Positions 36,245 through 47,639 of a stretch of DNA of 64,000 nt are shown piece after piece. Where the stretch lies: contig CM046332.1 in assembly GCA_025403435.1 (NCBI GenBank), positions 10,533,903-10,597,902 on the forward strand. Direction: 5' to 3'. Positions within the stretch are counted from its first letter, which is position 1; each line of letters starts with the position of its first letter. This DNA comes from Artocarpus heterophyllus. Lineage: Eukaryota > Streptophyta > Magnoliopsida > Rosales > Moraceae. A program made the position numbers and the translations under genes. The notes under the pieces were generated by a model. It did not search any database. It was not told the DNA's origin and saw only the letters and a program-made list of their open reading frames with translations.

Positions 36245-38199
36245 TGTTGGAAAAACAGTACGCAGCATAAATATAAAAAAATTTTATCAGAATATTTTTC
36301 AAAATACAAGTTTGACATGCTATATGCATAAATTAACTAAATCTTACTAACCTTGTATGCCAAAGTGCTCTTGTAATCTGTAAAGAGAAATGCGTTCCAA
36401 AAGAGCCTCAATCAACTAGTCTTATTTGTTATTCTTTGTCCACGATCGGTATGTGTATGGGCATCCTCTTACAGCTCTTCCCCAATGACTCTCATTCCAA
36501 CCAATTGAGAAAAACCATAACTAGTGTTCGTGATTTGTGAACAATAGCTCTTAGGGGAGTTTTAGAGGCTCACAGACTGGAGTGCTCACTTTTAATTTCT
36601 CAACTGATCTATGTAACTTAGAAAACTCACTCCCTATTTATAGAGGTCGTCCCTTGGTTGGTTATTATTAGATAAGGCCTCAAAAATTTGAATCTAGATC
36701 AACATCTGATAAAATTGTGCAAAAACATGCGATTAGATCATTGTTCGGTCGGCAGGCCGAACTAGAGGATCTGCCTGCCGAACTTACTCTATTGGCAGGC
36801 CAAACTTGATGACCCGCCTGCCAAACTTATGATAAATGATCACTGCAAATCTTTTGTTTTCCACCCAAGATTCTTTGGATAAAGCCTCAATTTTAAGTCA
36901 AATAACCCAATAGAAAACTTATCTGATTAAAATTGTCATATCTAGTAATCTCTAGGAAAATAAATATTTTCAATAATTCATCAAGTTTATCTTGAATTAA
37001 TTTTTCACAAAATTAATTCAACCAATAAACAGATAGGAATTATCTGATCCTATCAAATTTCATCTAATTTAATAATTTAACATAAGTTACCAATTTATTA
37101 GAAAAGCACGCCTATCATTATAGGATTTATTATGAGCTAGCAAAGGAGACCCGATGGACCTATATAACTCAAGCTCCTGAAAATTATAAAACCTGATATT
37201 CCAGATATATGTTTCAAAATTATCAACTCTAACGCTACTCCACTAAAAGCTTAGAGCTGCACTCTCGAACTATATAAGATTACGAAGCCCAAATATCTAA
37301 GTCTCCATAACATATCATGATGTATCATATCCCCATAGGATATTCATAATCAGCTGAAGGATAAATTCTGTCTTACCTTCCCTATTATTTTTCTCTTACA
37401 TTCTATTGTCTCACTATCAGAAAACTTACTATTCAAAGACAATATCCCATTTAGTTATACCTATGTATTCAAATGGTTGAGCGCTTCAATCTTCTAATTA
37501 TAGGATAATGCTTATAAGAGGATATCATCAACTCCTAAAGAGGAGCTATGGATTCCATATCTATGAATAACAAGTCTATACTATCAAGAGTCATATCTCC
37601 AACATACCGGCATGTGTACTATCATAAAGGTATGTATACCATCAAAAAATATGGATGTCACTCTGTGGTACATCAAAAGACATAAGTCAAGATAACGAGC
37701 CTACTATTCATCTTAGGATTAAGATATAACACTTATGATTATCCAAAGTGAATTGATTTGCTGAGACAGAATTATTAATACAAATCAATTACACTTTATG
37801 TCCCGATCCAAAACATTGTCACTGATGACAATGCACCAATGTTTCTATTCATGAAGTTCACCTCTAATGACTAAGATAAACCATCTCCTGTTAGGGATAT
37901 AGACAACATAACAAGCTTTGCATGAATAAAGCGCCCAACTTTATTCCTTGGATTGCAGATCTTCTGATTTAGACTGTCACCTTTAGAATCATGTCTTTCG
38001 CATAATCTGTCCATCATATGCCTGATTCTAAAGGTTTAGACTAACAGTCTCAAACTTTTGTTTGCTTATCATGCATTCAACAAATATGAATGTAAAGAGG
38101 ATAACAATTTGGTATATGAATAATAAATAAATTCTTTATTTATAAAAATGTCTCCAAAATATATTATATTTTTACTCTTTAGGGCATAGATGTCTAACA
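36245..38199 (-). repeat. 5' LTR of old copia
   Basis: 1955 bp, TGTTAGACATC...TTTTCCAACA in element orientation. TATA at 36636-36642 (minus strand TATAAAT). Single copy of the segment duplicated in the young LTRs. Confidence 0.92.
36750..36823 (-). promoter_or_regulatory. Phased dyad array in old copia 5' LTR (4 copies)
   Basis: Dyads start at 36750 (CGGCAGGCCG, intact), 36771, 36793 and 36814, with spacing 21, 22, 21. Nearest copy lies 107 bp upstream of the TATA box in element orientation. Confidence 0.7.
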
Positions 38200-41100
38200 C
38201 TTATCACATTTATGGGCATACTCATTAGCATTATTTTTCAAAGTAGACCAATAATACCTATATCTTAGTGTTTTGTGGGCTTGGGATTGTCTTCCAAAAT
38301 GGTTCTTACACAAGCCCTCATGTATCTCTTCAAGTACCTTCAATCCCTTGTCTTTATTGAGACAATAGAGAAGAGGTATGGAACAACCTTGACGGCATCA
38401 CATCATGTAGGAAGTAACTTGCCAATCCTATAAGGGGTCTTTTTAGCCTCTAAAGGATCATTGGGTAGCTCCCTATTTAGTAGATACACAATTATAGGAG
38501 TCATTCAACTCTCTGTTTGGTCTGTGACTATTGCTTCCTCTGTTTTCTCTAGTTGAATGAATGGAAGTTCTAAGATTTCCATAGATACAACTCTTAACAA
38601 TTCGCATAACGATTCTTGGTATGATGTATTTGCTTACTTTCCTAGGATTGGAACCCGGAGAGCTCTTCCTTGACCATTTGTAGATACTTGAGAATTAACC
38701 CATCTTTAGCCTTGTACTCATTTGAGATTTAGTTCACGACGAGCTAAGAATCACTGTAGATCTTTAATGGGTCTACTCTTAGGTGATGGTCAAGCCTTAA
38801 TCCTACAAGCAATGCTTTATATTTAGCCTCATTGTTCGAGGCCTTGAACTTGAATCTCACTACTGTTGTGTCTTGTGGTTTTCAAGGCTTACCAACACCA
38901 CCCCTACTTATGTACCATGCTCGTTTGAAGAACCATTGATGTATAATTCTCACTTTTGTCTATGTTCTACAATATCTTTCTCGATGTGCCATGGTTGAGC
39001 CGTGAACTCAGCCACAAAGTCAGCTAAGGCTTGACCCTTGACTGTTGCTCAAGGTTTTGTATTTGATGTCGTATTGTCTAAGCTCGACTAACCATTTTAA
39101 CCATTGTTTAGAGGTTTTTGGCTTCTGTAGTGCTCATCTTAAAGGATAGTTAGTTAAGACTATTACTTTATCTTCTAGGAAATATCTCTTCAATTTCCTC
39201 GTCAACATAACCAGGGCTAGAGTGAACATTTCCATTTCTGGATATCTTGTCTCCATGTCGAGCAATCGCTTGGTTGCATAATAGATAGATAGCTAGGTGC
39301 TTGGTTGCATAATAGATAGGTAGCTAGCATTTCCCTTCATCTCATATTAGAACATAGGTTAGGGTGTAAGGTAAGACAGCCAGATACATCTATAAGCTCT
39401 CCCCTAGTAAAGCATTAGAAAGCAAAGGGAGTTCTCTAAGGTATTCCTATAAGCGTCTAAAAGACTCATTGCATTCTTCGGTCTGTTCAAATGGTTTTCT
39501 TCCTTTTAAGACTTTGAAAAATTGCACACATTTTTCAATCGTTCTTGTGAAATGGTTAAGTGCTGCAACACATCCTGTTAGCTTTTGTACCTCTTTGGGC
39601 TTCTATGGTGCCTGCATATGCTTGGATTTTCTCTAGGTTAGCCTCAATTCCTCACCTATTGACCATGAATCCTAAAAACTTTTCGAATGCCACACCAAAT
39701 GCATATTTCAGAGGATTGAGCTTCATGTTATATTTCTTCAAGATGTGGAACATCTTGTCTAGTTGTGAGATAAGTAAGCTTGCCCCCACCAATTTGACCA
39801 ACTTGCCGTTAGTGTGAAAATCCATTGTCTTTCCAATCTGCCTAGTAAGCATTTTATTCACCAGGCACTGATATGTCACCCTTACATTTTTCAAACGAAG
39901 GGCTTCATGAAATAACAATATAATCCCCTATCAGTGTAAAGGAAGTTTGTTCTTGATCTCGTGGGTGCATTAGGATCTGGTTGTAGCCTATAAGTATTCA
40001 TAAAGCTTAGCAATTCATGTCTTGCAATAGTGTCGACCAGTTGATCTATCCTCGGTAAAGGAAAACTGTCTTTGGGACAAGCCTTATTCGAATCACTAAA
40101 GTTTATACACTTTCTCCACTTCCTATTTGGCTTTTAGACAAGAATTGGGTTTGAGATCCAATCAGGGTAGTGTGATTCCCTAATAAACACATTTTCTCCA
40201 ACTTGTTAACCTTTTCTCAGAGTGCTTCGTATCTCTCTGGGTTTAGAAGTTGCCTCTTTTGCCTCTTCAAAGGGTAATTTGGGTTGATGTTTAGGTGATG
40301 AAAAGCAACTTCTGGGTCTCTTCCATCCATATCCTTATGAGTCCATGCAAAGACATTGAAGTTCTTGCTAAGGAATTCCTTGAGTTCGTCTGCCATCATT
40401 TTACTCAATCTTGACCCTATTCTTAGGACTTTGGATGGATCCCCTTCATCTAATGCTAACTCTACCAAGTCTTCAGCAGGTTCGATGCCAGTTACCTTTT
40501 CCTCCAATCTTGGATCTCTGTCTTCCACTAGGGTTCCTTAATGTACCATCGTCATTTCCATTATTCAGGGGGTTCATATAGGTGTGTATGACGTCAGAAT
40601 AAGTGAGCCTTGGCTCGTACTGATTTTCTCTCGTCTCATCTACTCCTTACGACAAAGGAAACTTCCTTTTTAATGATAGATGTAGGTTATGGCCTTCAAG
40701 GCCCTTAATGTTGGCCTCTTTATCACTGCATTACATTAGTCGCCACTTTTTATAACTAAGAAATTTGACAATACTATCATCGTCCTTAGTTTTTCACCAA
40801 CAATAACTTGTAGCTTAATGGTACCTTTAGGGATGACACTATCCCCTATGAACCCATATGATGGCTAAGAGTTTGGGGTTGTTTGATCCAGTGGAATCCC
40901 CATCTTAGCCAAGCAATCCATGTAAATAATGTCAACGGAGATGTTATCCACCAAAATTTAACGCACAGCATAGTTACCAATCATTGCCTCAACTACCAAA
41001 GCATCATTTTGAGGGAAGTGAACCCCATGTGTATCTACATATGAGAAGGTAATCTCTATCCCCTCACACCCTCTATGCCTTTTATAGTCTACTTGTTAAG

Positions 41101-42499
41101 ATGTTCACGCTCCTATGCTTCGTATTGATTCTCGCCTCGCAGGTGTAGTTTTTCTAGGACCTCCTGGAATCACCGCTAGGATATGCTCCCCTAAAAATAG
41201 TGTGAATTATCCCTACAGGTGCATTGCCTTTGTTATATTGTCGGTCACATTCAAGTCATGGCCCATCATTCCTTTGATCATTTGTGCAACCATTATCCTT
41301 ATCACTTCTTCTATTTTTGTTGGCTCTAATCCTTCAAGTTTATACATTCGCTTATATCATGCCCAACGACTCCATGGAACCTATAATACTTGCTCTGCTT
41401 GTGCTTATTTAGGCTGGACCTTATTAGGGGAAGATGTTAGAGGTAGGGCTTATCACTAATTTGGTGATAGATGTGTCAATAGAGGCCATGAGGTCATGGT
41501 AATTATCATATCTCTATTGGACTCGAGATTTGCTTCCCTTTTGCCTATGTCGCTTAGCATTGTCCATGATAACAACTTGGTTCAAGTGAGTTGGCAAAGT
41601 ACCATAGATTGGTAACCTTGAATCGTCCTGCCCTTGAGGGTTTCCCCTTTTGTTTCCTCCATTGCTTGACTACTAGGCATTGCCATTATTGATCCCATCG
41701 TTCTTCTAAAGACTAAGCCTTTCACTTCCTCTTTGTTGATGTAGACTAGGGCCTTTCGAGGAATTCTCTATACGTCTTTGGGCCCTTGCAGTGGAGGTCA
41801 TCCCTAAAGGGCAAATTTGTCCACATGCTAGCTCAGTGCCCCCATAAGGGCAATGTCTTCAAAGACTCCCTTAGTTGTAGCTACTTCTTTAGCAAACCTA
41901 GCGAGCTAGTTCCTTAAGGGTTCATCCAGCCCCTAAGTTAGGAAGTTTATTTTTTCTTTAGAGGGCGATAAAACTCTCATACCTACAAATTGGTTGAGAA
42001 AATTCTACTTTCAAATCCTGGAAGTAGATGATGCTTCTAGCCTTCCACGACTTGAACCACCTTCTAGCTAACCTTGATAGGCTCTGACTAAAGGCTCTGC
42101 ACATAATCTCTTATGGAACTACGTTGAGCTCCATATAAGATTCATAAATTTGAGTATAGTTATCCAAGTCTATCAGTCCCTTATATTAGGTGATTTGAAG
42201 GGGTAAACCTCTTCGTGAAAAGGATTTCCATGATAGCGGGAGTAAATGGGTTGGTGCACGTTATCTCTTCCCCATGGTGCACATCTAGCTTGTCCTCAAG
42301 GCTCCCAACTCATCCCACGAGTAACATAATCTTGTCATGGGGAGTCCCAATGCCACCTGCAGTTGCTTGTTTACTTGTTGGGCTATTAATTTGAGGTCAA
42401 CTTTTTAGCCACTTAACGGCTGGTCCATAGCTGGTTGGTCGTCCATGTTGGGGATATTCCTCATTGAGACAACTCTCTTGACACATAGATGATCTCTCA
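38200..42499 (-). pseudogene. Tat-A gag to integrase finger
   Basis: Decayed 5' half of the Tat-A polyprotein, read leftwards from 42480. Gag runs to about 41470 (PFTPAIMEI is a typical Tat Gag phrase). A poorly preserved protease follows at about 41100-40560. Reverse transcriptase is at 40530-39560, with an open block 40217-40528 containing LDEGDPSK, NVFAWTHKDM and RQKRQLLNPE. RNase H comes next, then a second archaeal-type RNase H with WELYINGSSN near 38900, a hallmark of the Tat lineage. The integrase finger NEYAHKCDK ends at 38200, where the old copia interrupts it; the rest is at 11272-12172. Many stops. The 5' LTR and primer site are missing because the Tekay LTR starts at 42500. Confidence 0.82.
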
Positions 42500-45385
42500 T
42501 GTAATGCCCCCTAACAGACGTCATAGATGTTATTACATTCGTCCTTGTTATCATTATTTAAAGTGAACTATTTAAATTAAATGATTAATTTGATAAACAT
42601 ATTCCCAGGATCCATACATTTTTTAAAAAACATTAATAAACATACAATCATAAATTAAAACTACTTGTCAATAAAATTTTAAAATAGTTTATTAATACCA
42701 AAACAATGTGTCCATCATTCAAATAAAATTTAAAACAACCTTTCAAATCTAGTTCACCTATTTGGAAGGCTGAACTTCTGTAAAAATCCAAAAAAATGAA
42801 AACCAAGTCTTTCTAACACCATAGTGCGGAAAATAAACATACACTGAAATAAAAACATAGTTTGTAAGTTTTAAATCTCTTTCTTGGCGTTCTTTCATTT
42901 TCAATCCATCGTTCCTCACTCACACGCCCATCCTTGCCCTCCACCTATTCCAAGATCCACTTACCTCTATCTGCAACATGATAATAACTAAGCAAAAGCT
43001 TAGTAAGTACACTTTCCTTTATGAACATTTATATGCAACGTCATATTCATAATCATCATTAACATAATAGTGCACTTGGCACAGTTTCATATAGAATATA
43101 TCTTCCATTAACATTATCCATATTAAAACTTCATTCATTTTATCTTCAAGGGCTCAAGTGTTGCACCATTATCATCATTGTAGGCACGCCGCCATGAGAG
43201 GAGAGGGGTAGCTAATCCAAAACTAAACATGACAAGTCCAATCTTACGGGACATTATAAACATAAACATAGGGTGTGCAACACTTATTTAGGTGATACAT
43301 ATATACATATATATACTTTTAAATTTTAAAATGCCTCATTATCAAACCATGCGTAAACCTTCTTGTATTGCAAAACTTTCAAAATAAAACATTATAAAAA
43401 TCATAGAAAATATCATAATCATATTCATCAAAACTTTTCATAAACTTTATCATATTGTAGGTGAGAATGTACTTACTTGACTTGCTTACTAAACCTTACT
43501 TAGATGACGTCGCTGCGGTCTCGATGTGCTCACTTTTTGGTATGTTCATGTCATGCATTCATTTACATACATAAAATTAATATTTATTTTCATGAAATCA
43601 TTCAATAACATAAAACATCATTCATATTTTCGTCTCAAGAAATACAAGAATACAGATACATTTTACCAACTTATAAACATTCATGTAAAACTGAAATACA
43701 ACAACCTGCCTGACCCTTAAGGATACACAACTTAATTATTCACAATTCGTACACCATTAAGGCATGAGATTTTGCAGCGACATAATTAACATATATACAA
43801 ATTACCCTAATTTTTCATTAACCATAAAAATTCTATTAGACAATTAAAATAAGTCACACAACACGCAACACAAAAACTGCCAACAAACACAAAACATTGA
43901 GCAACCCTAACAAATATTCATATGATAAAGCATCTATGCCACAAAATAATCTCATAAAAATCCTACATGTAATAGACACCTAAAATACAACATATCCAAA
44001 AATTAGGTTTAAATAAATTTTCAACAATTCAAAACATGCATTAGAATTTGGAGACAAAATAAACCCTAAATACCTAAAGCAGTGAGCAACACATGATCAT
44101 CATACTCAAATAATTAAAATAAAATTACTTTGACCCTAAAATTTTTGTGACAACCTATAAACATATAAATACAGTATCACAAAAAGTCTCATTGTCAAAT
44201 AAATTCGTTTGGTCATACAAATAGGTCATACAAGCAAGAAGTCCAGAATTCACTGATTTAACAGCCATAAAGACCTATCTGAAATAAAATTCAAGAACTC
44301 ATCAAATGTCCATCAAATCACTACGAAATTTTCTAGATCATAACCTAACATATGTATGAATATTTTTGCAAAATTTCATTCAAATCACAATTCGTTTGCC
44401 CCTCGAACATAGACTATATTTTTGTAAAACCTAACAATCAGCAACAATCTGATCATGAGTGGCAGAGAATAAAAATTCAATATCTCAGCATAGAAGACAC
44501 CAAATGGCATGAAATTTTATGGAATATCATTTAACATATACATAAATATCGGACATTCATAGACAAAGTTATGGGGTCAGATTAATGGGAGTACGATTTC
44601 AGAAATAATCTAGAATGAGTTTCTTACCTCAAAACAATTCTTCTCAAGCTTTCCTTGAATTGTCTAAGTGAAAACCCAATATTTCATTAATTATTTGTAG
44701 GAAAAATAAGGGAGAGAAAGGGAAGAAAAACGTGTAGAGCGGAAAAGAGTGTCTGAGAAAATTTTAGAGAGAGGGGGGAGAGAAAATGATTTTTTTACAG
44801 AGAAGAAATATATTCGTGAAAGCTAACAATGATATGAAAAGAAAATAATCTTCTTTATATTTGAAGTAGATTTTCTTTAAAAATAAGGGGGTATGCATGT
44901 AGGATGGGGAAAGATAAGGAAAAAGTCCAAGATTCGCCCTAACTACCAAATCTTATTTTTTAAAATTAAGAAACCTTATCACAAAAATCAAATCTTCTCT
45001 TTTAAAAAGTCAACCTTCCCTAATCATGGATAAGGAAAGAGATAAAATATATCAATTATTTAAAATTTTCTCAACAAATTAATTATCAATGCCACAATTT
45101 TGGCAATTATCTGTTGATTTCTTGTCAGCAGCCTTTGGCCTGTCGATTATTCATGATTGGCCTACCAAAGTACCACATTCAATATTATACACAATTAAAA
45201 CATTAAATATTTATCATACACACATTATAAATGACATGAAACACCTCGAGCACATCAATTCCACGTGACTGTCACCTGTCAGAATACTTAAAATAAGATG
45301 GTCGGTAACATTATCTCATAAAGAAAATACTTAACGTTGTTAAATTCTGACATTAATCGTTACATAAAAAAAGACGGGTGTTACA
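42500..45385 (-). repeat. 3' LTR of Tekay chromovirus
   Basis: In element orientation TGTAACACCCGTC...GGGGGCATTACA, 2886 bp. Polypurine tract AAAGTAGGGAGAAT lies directly outside (45386-45399). AT-rich, with a CT-rich transcribed-type stretch near 44700-44790. Contains two phased dyads at 45136-45167. Open frames inside are short and unconvincing. Confidence 0.88.
45136..45167 (-). promoter_or_regulatory. Two phased dyads in Tekay LTR
   Basis: TGGCCTGTCG at 45136 and TGGCCTACCA at 45158, 22 bp apart and about 220-250 bp into the LTR (U3). Both the 10-mers and the spacer resemble the solo copia LTR at 9225-9255. Confidence 0.5.
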
Positions 45386-45430
45386 ATTCTCCCTACTTTA
45401 TAAGAGTTTCATTCTTGAAACTTAAAACAA

Positions 45431-47607
45431 TTACAGATATCTAACCCTCATGTCGTCTTTACAATCCCATGTAGCTTCTTCCACTTGCTGACTTCACCAT
45501 AATACCTAGACCAAAGGAATCTCTTTATTCCTCAAGATCTTGGTTTTTCGATCCAGAATCTCCACTAGCTTTTCTTTGTAATTGAGTTCATCTTGTATTT
45601 TAATCACCTGTGGTTTAATCACTTGCGTAGGTCTGGGACATACTTCTTGAGCATCAAAACATAGAACACATCATGAACAACTGACATTTTTTATGGCAAT
45701 CTTAATTGGTAGGCTACCTTGCCTATCCGCTTCATGATTTCATAAGGTCCAATAAACCTCGGGCTCAACTTGCCTTTCCTTTCGAACCTCACAACTCCTT
45801 TTATTGGTGCAATCTTTAGGAATACCAAATCGCCTATAATGAATTCTAAGGGCCTTTTTCTTTTATCGGCGTAGCACTTTTGATGACTTTGAGTGGTATC
45901 TATCCTCTTTCATATCAACTTTATCATCTCCGAAGTCTTGTTGACAAAATCAGTCTTCTCACTAACAGCGCTTTCCATCATTTTCTTTTCACCAGCTTAA
46001 TGCCAGCATATAGGAGACCTATATTTTCGTCCATATAGGGCCTTATAATGTGCCATTCCAATCATTGCCTGATAGTTGTTGTTGTAAGCAAATTCTGCTA
46101 ATGGTAACATCTTACACCGGCTGGTCTTATAATCGAGGGCACAGGCCCGAAGCATATCTTCTAAGATCAAATTCGTCCTCTCCGTTTGGTTATCAGTCTG
46201 AGGATGAAAAGCCGTGCTAAAATGTAACTTAGTTCCCATCGTAGTCTATACACTTTTCTAGAACTTGGACTGTGAACCTACCGTCACGATCAGAGATGAT
46301 AAACTTAGGGATTCCATGATGACGTACTATCTCTTTAACATAAAGTTCTGTTAACTGCTCCATAGAATAAGTGATCTTAATGGGAATGAAATACACTGTT
46401 TTCATCAGTCGGTCAACAACAACCCAAATGGTATCATATCCATTCATAGTCCTGGGCAAACCAATAATGAGATCCATCACTATTTCTTCCCATTTCCATT
46501 CTGGTATCTGAATTGACAACAAATCACTGCCAGGTCTTTGGTGTTCATCTTTGACTTACTGACATGTCAAACATTTCTTAACATACATTGCAACATCACG
46601 TTTCATTCTAAACCAACAAAAGCTATCCCTTAGATCATTGTACATCTTTGTTGCACCTGGGTGAATTGAGTAAGGAGTATCGTGAATTTTCTCTAAGATT
46701 CTTTCCCTTAAACCATTAACGTTAGGAACACATAAGCGATTCTTGAGATACGGAGTTTCATCATCCGAAATACAAAACTCTTCACATTTTCCTTCATTGA
46801 TTTCCTGCTTAATACTCGCGAGGCTTACATCTTCATCTTGCTTACTCCGAATCTCATCAAACTACAATGAAGCAAGAGTTAGTGTTGAAAGCTGTCTTGT
46901 TATGATTTCCAAACCGAAGTCCAGAATTTCTTTCCTCAAAGGCTGGGACATCGCTTATAGTGACATCAATGTTGCAACCGACTTCCTACTCAGAGCATCA
47001 GCGACTCGATTAGCCTTTCCTAGATGATAAAGGATTTCAGAACTATAATCCTTCACCAACTCTAACCATCTCAGGTGCCCCATATTTAGGTCCTTCTGAG
47101 TGAAAAAGTACTTTAAACTTTGATGATAAGTAAAGATCTTACATTGAACCCTATACAAATAATGTCTCCACATCTTTAGTGCGAAAACTATGGTCGCTAA
47201 TTCGAGGTCATGAGTAGGATAGTTCTTCTCGTAGTCTTTCAATTGTCTTGATGCGCAGGCAATTACCTTATCATTCTGCATCAGAACTGCGCCAAGGCCC
47301 ATCTTAGATGCATCATCGTAAATTACAAACTCATCGTTCTCTTCAAGAATAGGCAGGACTGGGGCTGTAGTCAACATTTTCTTTAGTTTTTGAAAACTCT
47401 TCTCACATGCATCCGACCATTCAAACTTCTTTTCTTTGTAAGTTAAGTTTGTAAGAGGCAATGCCATCTTGGAAAAATCTTCCACAAATTTCCAGTAATA
47501 ACCAACTAGATCCAAGAAGCTCCTTATCTCACTTGCATTCTTCGGCTGTTTCTAGTTAAGAATGGCTTCAACTTTTGCAGGATCCACCATTATTCCAGAA
47601 ATTGTGC
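45431..47607 (-). pseudogene. Tekay reverse transcriptase end, RNase H, integrase, chromodomain
   Basis: Read leftwards. A block at 46955-47515 has the connection and RNase H ([48 protein letters not shown]). The integrase finger (CLTCQ) is near 46560. The integrase core is at 46229-46522 ([16 protein letters not shown]) and continues in another frame at 45997-46239 (FHPQTDNQTERTN with the catalytic Glu). The tail has VVHDVFYVLMLKKYVPD, then a chromodomain with the aromatic and acidic residues of KVLWR and EATW, ending at the stop 45431-45433. Chromodomains target such elements to heterochromatin. Frameshifts and stops make it inactive. Confidence 0.85.
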
Positions 47608-47639
47608 GTTTAGAGTAACGTCGGGGAATTTTTAGGATT

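Larger units (their letters stand above)
12173..38199 (-). mobile_element. Old copia element with two nested insertions
   Basis: A decayed Ty1/copia element on the minus strand, flanked by perfect CTTAT target duplications (12168-12172 and 38200-38204). Its 3' LTR is 12173-13211 plus 22906-23802, interrupted by the young copia. The polyprotein remnant is 23817-27581. The leader is 27582-29074 plus 36077-36244, interrupted by the Athila-like element. The 5' LTR is 36245-38199. Without the nested elements it would be about 9.3 kb, close to the young relative's 9.7 kb. It inserted into the integrase zinc finger of Tat-A. Confidence 0.92.
42500..47607 (-). mobile_element. Tekay-type chromovirus, 5'-truncated
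   Basis: Ty3/gypsy element on the minus strand with its 3' LTR (42500-45385), polypurine tract and the 3' half of pol. The chromodomain-type tail identifies a chromovirus, and the wording fits Tekay/Del. It is cut at about 47607, within reverse transcriptase, where Tat-B begins in the opposite direction. The 5' LTR, gag and most of reverse transcriptase are missing. Confidence 0.85.
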
